DNA of 64,000 bases from CAIVVT01 sp963838205 (GCA_963838205.1 CAWIQF010000009.1:248001-312000); one strand, 5' to 3'. Shown: positions 1 through 8,047, counted from the first letter of the stretch. The notes: generated by a model from the sequence alone, not told the origin. Numbers and translations: made by a program.

Positions 1-1630
1 GCTGCATCGGGTAGCCGCCCGGGCGATAGTGCAGAATGAAGTGCGCCACCGGCACGGCGAAGCGGCCGGCCGACTCCGCAAGCTTGGGCGCGGCCTCGAG
101 CCGGAGTTGCCCATTCTGCTCGACCAGCTGCACCTGATTCTCATTCGCCGGCTCATCGAAGAAATTCGGCGAGGCACTCGGGTCAACCGCCAGCAGCCAC
201 GGCCCATAGAAGACTGCCACCTGACGCGCATCGGTTCCAGCATTGCCGCCGCGCTTCACCTCCCGCGTCCGCATCGCGTAACGCACGGTTACGACCTCGC
301 CGCTCTGCCACACGCGCGCAGCCGTGAGGTAGCCGCCCTCCACCTGCGCCTCCAGAGGTCTTCCGTCCAGCGAAAGCCGCACCGCCGTCGCCCACTCGGG
401 CATGCGAATGCGCAGCGCATGGGTGCGTTGATCGGCCTGGACGACGCTGAGCCGCACCGTGGCCATACGTTCAAGCTCGGACTCAGCGCGCACCGCCAGG
501 CCCTCCGCCTCGCCCCGGCCGTTGACTGGCAGGTCGTAGGAGAGCGCGCCCGCCTGGCCGTGGAAGGCGTGCTGGAAGGTGGCCACTAGCGCGCGCAGGC
601 CATGAAAAGTGCAGCACCACCAGGCGTGCGCGAAGGGGCCCGTGATGCCTTCGTCCGAAAACGTGTGATGACCGTAGTCGCCGGTGTGGAACTGGTTCAT
701 CGCCATCTCGTTGAACAGCGTCAGCTCGGCCTGTTCGAGGTACCGCGGCTGGCGCGTAATCTCCCACAGGTCTAGACTCAGCCGCAGCCAGTCGGCCTCC
801 GAGCAGCCTTCGTCGCGCTTGGCGCGCGGCGCGAACATCTCCGGCACCGCGCCCTGGATCAGCACGTTGCCCGACTCGACGACGCCCGACCACAGCGTCT
901 CGGCCTGCTCGAGATACCTGGCCTCGCCGGTCACGCGATAGAGCGCGACGACGCCGCGCACGGTGGTCAGGAAGCCGTGGCTATGCTGCGCCGGATGGCG
1001 ATCGGTGCGCTCGGCGATCGAGCGCGCCAGCGCGAGGTAGCGTTCGTCTTTCGTGACGCGATAGAGCTCGACCACACCTTCGAGCGCGTTGGTCCAGCAG
1101 ATATAACCCACCGCAAACTTCTCGCCGTTGTAGGCCTCGCGCACCTGGGCCGAATTGAATCGCGGCGCCGCGGCTACCAGGAAGTCGCCGAGCTTGCGCG
1201 CCGCACCAAGCGCCTCGGCCCGATGGGTCAGCGCGTAGTATTCGAGCAGCCCGATCAGCATCCGGCCATTGCCCCACAGCGTCGCCATATCGCTGTCGAC
1301 CACCGGGCCGCTGCTCAGCGCAGCGCCGAAGTGACCGTCCGGCTGCTGCACGCGGATCGCGCCGTCAACCACGCGATCGAGCACCGCGTAGCGCTCGCCG
1401 CTGTACAACGCGAGCGCCGAGAGCGCGCCGATGTAGCGCCCTGATACGTCACCGCTGAACTCCGTAAAGCGCCGGCCCGGCTGCGCCGAGGCATCGGCGA
1501 GAATGAAGCGCTCGTCGAAGCGCGGCGCGCTGCCCTCAAGCACGCGCGTCTTCGTCAATTGAAGCCGCTCGGTCAGTTCACCAGCCAGCACCGAAGCGGC
1601 ACAGAGCGCCAGGCAGAGGAACGTACGCAT
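1..1630 (-). CDS. GH127-type (DUF1680) secreted beta-L-arabinofuranosidase-like glycosidase, 3' end cut by window edge
   Basis: The reverse strand reads open from an ATG at 1630 to the left edge, so about 543 residues are visible and the C-terminus is missing. The first 17 residues (MRTFLCLALCAASVLAG) form a signal peptide, so the enzyme is exported. An alpha/alpha-barrel-like region follows, with the zinc/thiolate site known for GH127: E274-G-C276 and the adjacent pair C339-C340 in WWCCTFHG. In characterised GH127 enzymes the equivalent Glu and three Cys bind zinc and one Cys is the nucleophile. The likely role is removal of terminal beta-L-arabinofuranose or related sugars from plant glycans, in line with GH42, araB and galK elsewhere in the window. 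DUF1680 members have varied specificities, so the substrate is inferred. Confidence 0.82.
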   Translation of the reverse strand, partial: MRTFLCLALCAASVLAGELTERLQLTKTRVLEGSAPRFDERFILADASAQPGRRFTEFSGDVSGRYIGALSALALYSGERYAVLDRVVDGAIRVQQPDGHFGAALSSGPVVDSDMATLWGNGRMLIGLLEYYALTHRAEALGAARKLGDFLVAAAPRFNSAQVREAYNGEKFAVGYICWTNALEGVVELYRVTKDERYLALARSIAERTDRHPAQHSHGFLTTVRGVVALYRVTGEARYLEQAETLWSGVVESGNVLIQGAVPEMFAPRAKRDEGCSEADWLRLSLDLWEITRQPRYLEQAELTLFNEMAMNQFHTGDYGHHTFSDEGITGPFAHAWWCCTFHGLRALVATFQHAFHGQAGALSYDLPVNGRGEAEGLAVRAESELERMATVRLSVVQADQRTHALRIRMPEWATAVRLSLDGRPLEAQVEGGYLTAARVWQSGEVVTVRYAMRTREVKRGGNAGTDARQVAVFYGPWLLAVDPSASPNFFDEPANENQVQLVEQNGQLRLEAAPKLAESAGRFAVPVAHFILHYRPGGYPMQ

Positions 1631-1798
1631 GTTGCATTCGTTATATCAACCCCGCGACTGCCGCGGAGTCTACCGCGGAAGGAGCGGCGCCGCGCGCGCT
1701 GCGAGCCGGTCCGCTTTGCCGGGCGGCCGCCGATGCGAACATTCGCTTTGAGTCAGGCGTCGATTCCTCGTAGAATCGTTCAGAAGGAGAATCACGCG

Positions 1799-2401
1799 AT
1801 GACGATTCACAAGCTTCTCTCAGGCCTGGGAGTTCTGCTGGTTGCCGGAACCCTGGCCGGAACCGCAGCCGCACAGGCACCTAGCGTCCCCCAGACCCCC
1901 CAGGCCCCTAAGACCCCGAAGATCCCGAAGAGCCCAAAGAGCCCGAAGGGCCGCAAGACGGCCACTGCCGAGATCAAAGATGCGAAGGGCCAGAAGGTCG
2001 GAGAGGCCAAGTTCAAGGAAGGCACTAAGAGCGTCCAGATGTCGGTGACAGTGATGAATCTGCCTCCGGGCGTGCACGCCATCCACATTCACACCGTAGG
2101 CACGTGCGAGGCGCCGGATTTCAAGACCGCGGGCGGCCATTTCAACCCAACGAACAAGCAGCACGGTCTGGAGAATCCCGAAGGCCATCACATGGGCGAC
2201 ATGCCCAATCTGACGGTCGCGGCTAACGGGAAAGGCACGTTCAAGAGCACTCTCGAGGGCGCGACGCTGGCCGGTCAGAATGCCAACTCCCTGTTCCATG
2301 AGGGCGGCAGCGCCGTTGTGATCCACGAGAAGCCGGACGACATGAAGACCGACCCGGCGGGCAACGCCGGCGCGCGCATCGCCTGCGGCCCGATCCAGTA
2401 G
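1799..2401 (+). CDS. sodC: Secreted Cu/Zn superoxide dismutase
   Basis: A 200-residue protein with a signal peptide (about residues 1-25) disproportionates superoxide outside the cytoplasm. Copper ligands are visible as H96, H98, H114 and H176; zinc ligands as H114, H122, H131 and D134 (HMGD). The structural disulfide would be C103-C196 and the substrate-guiding arginine is R193 (GARIACG). Between the signal peptide and the enzyme lies a short Pro/Lys/Ser-Thr linker (about residues 29-52) of repeated KTP/KIP/KSP units, which may tether the enzyme to envelope polymer. The ATG at 1799 was chosen because AAGGAG lies at 1784-1789; longer upstream readings lack a signal peptide. It is monocistronic and divergent from the GH127 gene. 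Confidence 0.93.
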   Translation: MTIHKLLSGLGVLLVAGTLAGTAAAQAPSVPQTPQAPKTPKIPKSPKSPKGRKTATAEIKDAKGQKVGEAKFKEGTKSVQMSVTVMNLPPGVHAIHIHTVGTCEAPDFKTAGGHFNPTNKQHGLENPEGHHMGDMPNLTVAANGKGTFKSTLEGATLAGQNANSLFHEGGSAVVIHEKPDDMKTDPAGNAGARIACGPIQ

Positions 2402-2470
2402 CGCCAGCCGCAGCCGGGCGTGGTTGGACGAGCGCAGACGGGCTCGCCGGGAGCGGTTTGCGCCAATCTG

Positions 2471-2520
2471 AAGGATCAAAGCCAATTGTCGATTTTTCTT
2501 TTTAGAATGATTGGCTTATG
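2471..2520. repeat. Direct repeat copy 1 (about 50 bp, internal dyad)
   Basis: This stretch matches 2721-2770 at about 44 of 50 positions. It contains AAGCCAAT and ATTGGCTT, an 8-bp inverted repeat separated by about 23 nt of T-rich sequence. It stands out from the GC-rich surroundings by composition. Confidence 0.75.
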
Positions 2521-2720
2521 ATGGCTATCTTTCGGTTATTTCGCCCAATTCGTAGCTCTTGGAGTACGCCAGCGGCGCGCCCAATGGGGTGGCCTGCCAC
2601 ACTAAGCATGCGCTCAGGCACTAAGGAGTTTACGGAGGGGCAGGCCTGGCGTCAACGCTCGGTCCAAACAGCTCTGCCCGCAAGGAACCGAGGTCGCCGG
2701 AAGCACGAAAAACAAAAAGT

Positions 2721-2770
2721 GAGGAACAAAGCCAATTGTCGATTTTTCTCTTTAGAACGATTGGTTTATC
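2721..2770. repeat. Direct repeat copy 2 (about 50 bp, internal dyad)
   Basis: Second copy of the AT-rich element at 2471-2520, exactly 250 bp downstream in the same orientation. The dyad is AAGCCAAT with ATTGGTTT, so one arm carries a single change. Confidence 0.75.
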
Positions 2771-2926
2771 CTGTTGAAATTCGCCAAATATTCGCGATTG
2801 TCAAAGAACTGAGCCGACGCGTCGAACAGATGGTTGGCCAATTTGAGGATACTCCCTGGTGTCAAGCGGGTTTCGGGCTGGAAGGCGGCGCAGGAATCGG
2901 CAGCCTCTGGCGCGGTTCGCTGTGCC

Positions 2927-3352
2927 TCAGCTTTCGCTGCTGCGCAGCACCCAGATCGTGGCCGACAGTGTGACGCAAAGCAGAAGGCCTGAAACCGCAA
3001 AGAACGCCGCCTGGGTGAACACGGCGTCTCGCGGCATCCAGAAGTACGCGAGCACGCCGCAAGCGCAAAGCACGCCGGTCCAGGCAATAAAATCGAGAAT
3101 CTCCGGAACCAGGCTGACGCGGGCGGCGCTAGCGGCTGGATGCGGGATTCGCTGCCGGACATAGGCTGCGAGCGACGCCGGAGCACGCACGCCGGTGTAA
3201 GCCGCGCTCAGCGCCGCGTCGGCCTCGGCGAAAGCCTCGCGCCAGCCGCGGCAGGCTTCACAATGGGCCAGGTGGGCCTGTACGCGCGCGCGCTCCATCG
3301 CGTCGAGCGTTTCGTAATCCGCGAGCAGTTCCTCGAATTCCGTGCAGGGCAT
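2927..3352 (-). CDS. Membrane anti-sigma factor with zf-HC2 domain
   Basis: A 141-residue protein starts two bases after the stop of the ECF sigma gene, so the two are co-transcribed. The N-terminus carries the zinc-binding anti-sigma motif H-x3-C-x2-C (HLAHCEAC, about residues 27-34) that clamps sigma factors. The C-terminal half has two hydrophobic segments (about residues 86-105 and 113-135), so it is a membrane protein with the sigma-binding domain in the cytoplasm. It presumably holds the sigma factor inactive until an envelope signal arrives. The signal cannot be read from the sequence. Confidence 0.85.
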   Translation of the reverse strand: MPCTEFEELLADYETLDAMERARVQAHLAHCEACRGWREAFAEADAALSAAYTGVRAPASLAAYVRQRIPHPAASAARVSLVPEILDFIAWTGVLCACGVLAYFWMPRDAVFTQAAFFAVSGLLLCVTLSATIWVLRSSES

Positions 3353-3354
3353 CT

Positions 3355-3900
3355 TCAGCCTTCTTTCACTGTAGCTGGCGCCAAGCGCGCCACGAGTTCG
3401 ATACGCGCGCGGTGCAGCAGCGTCTTCACCGTCCCCAAGGGGATGTCGAGCATGTGCGACACCTCCTCATACGAGTTCTCCTCCAGATAATAGAGGCGAA
3501 TCACCTGCTGGTACTGCGGCCGCAACTGCGATACCAGCGCGGCGACGTCGAATCCGGCGCGCGAGGGCGCCTGGGAGTCCGCGCGCCCGGCGGCGAGCGC
3601 GCCGGCCGGGGCGTCGTCCAACGGCATTGTCCGGCGCGCGGCGGCCGATTGGCGCTCGGTCAACGCGGTGTTGCGTGTGATCGTGTAAATCCAAGTACTC
3701 AACGCCGACTGGCCGCGAAACCCCTCTAATCCCTTCCAGATGCGGAGAAACGCTTCTTGCGCCGCGTCCTGCGCAGCCGCCGGGTCACCGAGAATGGCCA
3801 GCGCGAGGCGGTACACGCGGTGCTGGTAGTGTTCGACCACCAGGTCGAACGCCGCGTTCAGATTGCCGGCTTCGAGTTCGGCCTTGATCGCAGGTTCCAT
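3355..3900 (-). CDS. ECF-family RNA polymerase sigma factor
   Basis: A 181-residue protein with the two domains of group IV sigma factors. Sigma-2 covers about residues 18-85 and includes DAAQEAFLRIWKGLEGF and STWIYTITRNTA, which bind core polymerase and the -10. Sigma-4 covers about residues 122-172 with a helix-turn-helix (SYEEVSHMLDIPLGTVKTLL) that reads the -35. They are joined by an Ala/Arg-rich linker. The gene is followed directly by its anti-sigma gene. The upstream intergenic dyad supplies matching -35/-10 elements in both directions, implying autoregulation and control of the divergent membrane protein gene. Confidence 0.93.
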   Translation of the reverse strand: MEPAIKAELEAGNLNAAFDLVVEHYQHRVYRLALAILGDPAAAQDAAQEAFLRIWKGLEGFRGQSALSTWIYTITRNTALTERQSAAARRTMPLDDAPAGALAAGRADSQAPSRAGFDVAALVSQLRPQYQQVIRLYYLEENSYEEVSHMLDIPLGTVKTLLHRARIELVARLAPATVKEG

Positions 3901-3928
3901 CGGTGTGGGGGCTTGAGACGCTCCCCTG

Positions 3929-3960
3929 TTTAGACCATACGACGGCCGGGCAATGTTTCA
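3929..3960 (-). promoter_or_regulatory. Predicted ECF-type promoter for the sigma/anti-sigma operon
   Basis: Reading the reverse strand, TGAAACATT (3960-3952) is followed after exactly 16 bases by GTCTAAA (3935-3929), about 29 bases before the sigma start codon. The -35-like half is one arm of a perfect 9-bp inverted repeat whose other arm is the -35 of the divergent promoter. GAAC-like -35 and GTC-type -10 elements at this spacing are typical of ECF promoters; assignment to this sigma is inference. Confidence 0.6.
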
Positions 3961-3969
3961 GCCGGGAAT

Positions 3970-4000
3970 TGAAACATTCGGATCCCGCGCACAGGTCAAA
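3970..4000 (+). promoter_or_regulatory. Predicted ECF-type promoter for the divergent membrane protein gene
   Basis: TGAAACATT (3970-3978), then exactly 16 bases, then GTCAAA (3995-4000). Element and spacing match the divergent promoter at 3929-3960, so both are probably read by the same ECF sigma factor. The RBS AAAAGGAG and an ATG at 4025 follow. Confidence 0.6.
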
Positions 4001-4024
4001 AGAAGCGAAAAGGAGTTCTGACCA

Positions 4025-4531
4025 ATGCGTTCCTGGCATCCCGAAGAAGTAATGATGCTGATGTTCGTAAGCGGAGGGCTGGCGTTCCTGATGCTGCTGA
4101 TGGTCCTGCGCCACCGTCGCGCCGTGCTGCGCCATCAGGAGCGGCTACAAGTGATCGAGCGCGGCGGCGTGCTGCCGTCGCTCGACGAAGAACGCCCCAA
4201 GGCGCCCTGGACTCCGCGCACGTACCTGCTGCGCGGAATGATGTGGCTGTATACCGGGATCGCGATTACGATCACGCTTGGCGCTCTCTCGCTGAGCGCC
4301 TCGCATCCCCCGAGCATGTCGTCCAAGGTTTGGCAGGTAAAAAATCTGCGCGACAACGGCGCCACCGAGCAGCAGATTCAGCAGTACATGCGCGAGGCCG
4401 ACAACGATCGCGAAGGCCTGCCGCTCGGTGCGGCCACCATCGGGCTGATCCCGATCGGCGTGGGCATCGCCTACCTGATGTTCTACCGCAAGGAACAGCA
4501 GACGCCCGCGACAACGCGCGACGCCGGCTGA
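4025..4531 (+). CDS. Small membrane protein, likely target of the divergent ECF sigma factor
   Basis: A 168-residue protein with three predicted membrane helices: about residues 9-28, 70-92 and 136-153. A basic cytoplasmic stretch (RHRRAVLRHQERLQ) follows the first helix, and a charged loop of about 45 residues lies between helices 2 and 3. The general plan is like the DUF6249 family of small bacterial membrane proteins, but I do not recognise a catalytic motif. The ATG is preceded by AAAAGGAG. Its promoter mirrors that of the ECF operon, so it is probably part of the same envelope response. Confidence 0.7.
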   Translation: MRSWHPEEVMMLMFVSGGLAFLMLLMVLRHRRAVLRHQERLQVIERGGVLPSLDEERPKAPWTPRTYLLRGMMWLYTGIAITITLGALSLSASHPPSMSSKVWQVKNLRDNGATEQQIQQYMREADNDREGLPLGAATIGLIPIGVGIAYLMFYRKEQQTPATTRDAG

Positions 4532-4680
4532 GCGCGCAGCGGGCGGGCGCCGGTAAGCAGTCGCGCTTACGTAGGCTGATTGCATGAGCAAATTCGTTCG
4601 CCATTTATTCTTTGTTCCCGATAAGACTTGTAGTAAGGTAGGGATGATACGATTCTTCGAGACAGCCAGAGCCTGGAATC
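4532..4680. other. AT-richer leader of the restriction-modification locus
   Basis: The composition drops in GC just before the methylase gene and no gene is visible. TTGTAG and TACGAT (4629-4655 area) could form a weak sigma-70 promoter, but the spacing is poor. The change of composition suggests the left edge of horizontally acquired DNA. Confidence 0.3.
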
Positions 4681-6273
4681 ATGTGCCTCTATGATGCCGC
4701 AGGCTTGAAATCCGAACACGATGTGGTGGCTGCGGCAATCGCCTTGCACGCGTCATGGGTTGTCGCGTGGTCCAGTGAAGAACGGGCGTTGACCAAGGGT
4801 GTTGCGCCGATCAGCGGACTTGCGACCACCGGACTTGCTCAGCAGATTCAGAGCGGAGCGGACCCCCTCGGCGAAGCGTTCAGCCGGTTGCGTTCACCTG
4901 AAAGACGGCGCGTAGACGGAGCGACGTACACGCCCCGCGCCATCGTAGAAGCGATGGTGCGATGGGCCGCGGCACACAACGCCCCGGCTCGGATCGTTGA
5001 TCCGGGTGTTGGCTCAGGCCGCTTCTTGCTCGAAGCCGGCCGATGTTTTCCGGACGCCGAACTTGTCGGAATCGATACCGATCCGCTTGCCGCGCTGACG
5101 GCCCGCGCAAATCTTGCGGCGGCGGGGTTCGCCGACCGCAGCGAGATTCGTTGCAGCGATTTTCGGGCGACCGCGCTACCAGCCATCGATGGCCGCACGC
5201 TCTATATCGGCAACCCTCCTTACGTTCGCCATCACCTGTTAGGCTCGAAGTGGAAAGAGTGGCTGACTCGAGAGGCCCAGCGCCTCGGCCACCCCGCCAG
5301 CCAACTTGCGGGCCTGCACGTCCACTTTTTTCTAGCGACAGCGCTACAGGCCAAGCCGGGAGACTTCGGCTCGTTCATTACGGCCGCCGAGTGGCTCGAC
5401 GTCAACTACGGCCAGCTCGTCCGGGATCTCTTTCTGGACGATCTCGGCGGGCGCAGCATCACCGTTGTGGAGCCGACAGCGCGACCCTTTGCCGACGCTG
5501 CCAGCACCGCGGCTATCACGACTTTCGAGGTTGGCACGACGCCCGCGAGCATCCGCATGCGCCGCGTCAACGACACTCGATCGATATACCCGCTGGAAGC
5601 TGGGCGTTTGGTTCATCGCGGCCGGATTGAAGCGCAGGCTAGATGGTCGCATCTCACGCGGCGCAGCAAATCCGCGCCCTCGGGCTATGTCGAACTGGGG
5701 GAGCTTTGCCGGGTGCATCGTGGGCAGGTTACGGGCGCAAACCGCATCTGGATCGAGGGACTGCACAGCAAAGGACTGCCGGAAGGTGTTTTCTTCAGGA
5801 CTGTGACCCGAGCGCGCGAGCTGTTCGCGGCCGGCGCTGCCCTTGAGGACGTTTCTGCGCTCAAACGCGTGATCGATCTTCCGGTCAACTTGTCCGTTTT
5901 GAATGCAGCCGACCGCATGGCCGTAGAGAAGTTCTTGAGATTCGCGAAAGCAGCGGGAGTTGACAGCGGCTATGTCGCCGAGAATCGCAAGGCGTGGTGG
6001 TCGGTCGGGTTGCGTGAGCCGGCGCCGATTCTCGCAACATACATGGCTCGCAGACCCCCGGCTTTCGTGCGCAATCTGGCTTCAGCGCGGCACATCAATA
6101 TTGCTCACGGGCTTTACCCTCGTGAGCCGCTGAGTGATGTCGTTTTGACTCGTCTGGCTGGTTACCTATCGACCTGCACTACCATTTGGGAAGGTCGGAC
6201 GTATGCTGGGGGATTGACAAAATTCGAACCGCGAGAAATGGAGCGAATCCTCGTGCCTGTCAAGGCAAAGTAG
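4681..6273 (+). CDS. Type II N6-adenine DNA methyltransferase (M.XamI/M.SalI-like), C-terminus altered by IS insertion
   Basis: A 530-residue gamma-type N6-adenine methylase that transfers methyl groups from SAM to DNA. Motif X-like GATYTPRAIV is at about residue 80, the SAM loop VDPGVGSGRF at 106-115, and the catalytic NPPY at 178-181, followed by a long target-recognition region. The partner downstream is a XamI-type endonuclease, and XamI/SalI systems recognise GTCGAC, so that is the suspected target (inference). The last residues, VKAK, are encoded by the end of an IS inserted after codon 525. Sequence beyond the IS restores the frame RILVPAPELLKHLQ and a stop overlapping the endonuclease start. 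The altered tail lies outside the catalytic motifs, so activity may persist. Confidence 0.88.
   Translation: MCLYDAAGLKSEHDVVAAAIALHASWVVAWSSEERALTKGVAPISGLATTGLAQQIQSGADPLGEAFSRLRSPERRRVDGATYTPRAIVEAMVRWAAAHNAPARIVDPGVGSGRFLLEAGRCFPDAELVGIDTDPLAALTARANLAAAGFADRSEIRCSDFRATALPAIDGRTLYIGNPPYVRHHLLGSKWKEWLTREAQRLGHPASQLAGLHVHFFLATALQAKPGDFGSFITAAEWLDVNYGQLVRDLFLDDLGGRSITVVEPTARPFADAASTAAITTFEVGTTPASIRMRRVNDTRSIYPLEAGRLVHRGRIEAQARWSHLTRRSKSAPSGYVELGELCRVHRGQVTGANRIWIEGLHSKGLPEGVFFRTVTRARELFAAGAALEDVSALKRVIDLPVNLSVLNAADRMAVEKFLRFAKAAGVDSGYVAENRKAWWSVGLREPAPILATYMARRPPAFVRNLASARHINIAHGLYPREPLSDVVLTRLAGYLSTCTTIWEGRTYAGGLTKFEPREMERILVPVKAK
6243..6257. repeat. Target-site duplication, left copy
   Basis: GCGAATCCTCGTGCC occurs here and again at 8006-8020, immediately outside both ends of the IS. 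The preceding A is also shared, so the duplication is 15 or 16 bp. It lies in the methylase codons for RILVP. Confidence 0.9.
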
Positions 6274-6306
6274 AAATGTCCTATTCCCAGCAAAGTAGAA
6301 ATGTCC
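6258..6306. repeat. IS left terminal inverted repeat
   Basis: It starts TGTCAAGGCAAAGTAG and holds two copies of AAAGTAGAAATGTCC. It pairs with the reverse complement of 7958-8005 (starting TGTCGCGGCAAAATGA). Confidence 0.88.
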
Positions 6307-6433
6307 TCTTTACGGGGTAAAGCCGAAGGGGTGTGGTTTAGAGTGGATTCGTCCGCGAGGGGTCGCGCCCGAGCGGATGCCCAAGGCCGAGGCGACGACG
6401 GGGCTGGCTCCGAAGAAAGCATCGGCATACCGA

Positions 6434-6479
6434 CCCTCTGATGGCGGCGACGAAGTCGCCATCAGAGGGTTTTGGTTTT
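6434..6479 (+). terminator. Intrinsic terminator 1 inside the IS, forward direction
   Basis: The hairpin arms CCCTCTGATGGC and its complement close on GCGAC-GAA-GTCGC with a small bulge, followed by TTTTGGTTTTG. It would stop transcripts arriving from the methylase side. Confidence 0.75.
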
Positions 6480-6545
6480 GAACCCATACTTTCTTTGGTG
6501 GAGTCCCTGAGGAGCTGAGGCCTTGGGCTATAAAACGCGAGAGAC

Positions 6546-6583
6546 CGCCGGGCCGGTTTTGCCCGGCGCTCTTTTTGGTTTTT
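6546..6583 (+). terminator. Intrinsic terminator 2 inside the IS, forward direction
   Basis: A perfect 8-bp stem (CGCCGGGC / GCCCGGCG) with a 7-nt loop is followed by CTCTTTTTGGTTTTT. It is a textbook intrinsic terminator, in tandem with the one about 100 bp upstream. Confidence 0.85.
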
Positions 6584-6599
6584 GTGTCGCCTGCCCTGC

Positions 6600-7912
6600 T
6601 CAACTGCGCGCATTCGACGTCCTGACCGCCTGGCGCAGAGAGGGGCCAGACCGCAAAGAGAAGTTGTCCATCCAGTCTGACTTGCGCTTGGGCTTACGAG
6701 CCTTCTCCGGCGGTTTGGCCGCGGTGGCCTTGGCCGGCTGCAATTCGCGGACCGGTTGAGCGCACCGGTCCACGCGCACATACCGATCCTGGAATCGCAC
6801 AGCGAGTGCCCCGTCCAAGCGCTGCTCGACGCGCACCCAGGCCCCGCGCATTCCGGGCCGCACGTCCCGGCGGTCGATTTGATAAAACTTCGACGTCCCA
6901 TCGGATGGTGTAGTCATTGGTCACCTGCCGCTGCTCGACGTGGCTCAGGATCGCCGCCAGATCGTGCTCCTTCCCCAGTGGGCGATGGGCGTCCTCTGCC
7001 GTGGCCGCCTCCACCGTCAAGGTCTCATTCCACCAGGGCAAGTACTCTTCCTCCAGGTACGCGTTGGCCGCCTCCAGGGTGCCCACCCCGGCCACGCGCA
7101 TGCCTTTCACCAGGCGGTCCTGAGCCGTCTGAAACTGGCGTTCGACGCGTCCCTTGGCCTGGGGCGAATGCGCCGGAATCCAGACGATGCCCAGTTCGCC
7201 GAGCGCGCGCGCAATCTGGGTCGGCGGCATCGGCTGCCGGTCCAGACCTTCCCGCTGCTCCTGCCGTTTGCTTTTCACGGCCACTTGGAACATTCCGGCC
7301 TTGTCCGTGTAGAACGCCAGGGGGCGGCCGTACCGCTCCAGATACGACCGCAACAGCAGCCGGTTCTCCTCGCTCGTGTCGTGCCGCACGAAGCGCGCGA
7401 ACAGCCGGCTGGTGGCGTCGTCGATCATCGAGATCAGATAGATCCGCTTCTCCGCGGCCCTCCAGCCAGTCGTGGGTGCTGGTGTCCCACTGCACCAACT
7501 CGCCACAGCGGCTCCGCCGCGGCCGCCATTGGTGCACCTCCACCACCCGCCGCTGGCCGGCTTTCCACAAACCCGCCTTCGCCATCCATTGCCGCAGCGT
7601 CTCCTTGCTCACCGTGATCTCGTGCTGCTTGCGCAGGTACTCGGCCGCCAGCGTCGGCCCAAATCCCCGGTACACCGGGTCGGAAAGGACCGCCACCGCT
7701 CGCTGTTCCATCTCGGCCGACAGCTTGCGGTTTGACGGTCGCCCACGCAGTTCATGGATTACCGCCTGGTCCCCTTTCCGCCGCAGCTTGCGCAGGAGCC
7801 GCCGCACCTGCCGCTCCGTGACGCCGATCTCCTCGGCCGCCTGCTTCTGCGTGATCAGTTTCTTCTTGGCCTTCTTCAGGGCCACCAGCCGGTCTCGTTC
7901 GGCTTGGGTCAT
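6600..7912 (-). pseudogene. ISNCY/IS1202-type DDE transposase, two frameshifts
   Basis: After correcting two single-base shifts this encodes about 436 residues, the usual size for the group. The N-terminus has a helix-turn-helix (KQAAEEIGVTERQVRRLLRK). The RNase H-like core shows the acidic triad: D in QWDTSTHDW, D in FYTDKAG and E in KGRVERQF. A C-terminal tail (RPGMRGAWVRVEQRLDG) follows in the third frame. The shifts fall near 7452-7457 and 6900-6906, both with the sense of one extra base. The ATG at 7912 was chosen over an upstream GTG at 7933 because AAAGGA precedes it. No A6 or A-AAA slippery motif is visible, so programmed frameshifting is unlikely. Confidence 0.82.
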
Positions 7913-7957
7913 CAGTAGTTGTCCTTTGTCCACCCTCCAGGCTGGACCCTGTCAATA

Positions 7958-8005
7958 GGACATTTCTACTTTGCCCAAATAGGACATTATCATTTTGCCG
8001 CGACA
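7958..8005. repeat. IS right terminal inverted repeat
   Basis: The reverse complement of this segment begins TGTCGCGGCAAAATGATA and contains the same two-copy AATGTCC motif as the left end. Confidence 0.88.
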
Positions 8006-8020
8006 GCGAATCCTCGTGCC
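8006..8020. repeat. Target-site duplication, right copy
   Basis: An exact second copy of the 15 bp at 6243-6257. It is followed in frame by the displaced last codons of the methylase (APELLKHLQ and a TGA at 8049-8051). Confidence 0.9.
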
Positions 8021-8047
8021 CGCGCCCGAGCTGTTGAAACATCTACA

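Larger units (their letters stand above)
2402..2926. other. Non-coding gap with a pair of long direct repeats
   Basis: Between sodC and the anti-sigma gene (convergent) there is no convincing gene. It holds two AT-rich direct repeats, each also a dyad, described as separate entries. A 151-codon open frame from 2518 crosses most of the gap, but its composition is unlike a protein and it runs antisense into the anti-sigma gene. Confidence 0.5.
6258..8005 (-). mobile_element. IS1202-group (ISNCY) insertion sequence, 1748 bp
   Basis: The element is bounded by imperfect inverted repeats of 48-49 bp starting TGTC and by a 15-bp target duplication. Each terminal repeat contains two copies of a motif around AAGTAGAAATGTCC, 26-27 bp apart. 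It carries one transposase gene on the reverse strand and about 290 bp of non-coding DNA with two intrinsic terminators at its left end. Family placement rests on the transposase sequence and the long target duplication, both typical of IS1202-like elements. The insertion separates the methylase from the endonuclease gene. The transposase has two frameshifts, so this copy may not move on its own. Confidence 0.88.

Noticed and set aside
2518..2973. 151-codon forward frame between the two direct repeats
   Set aside because: No RBS, mixed composition, and the 3' part is antisense to the anti-sigma gene.
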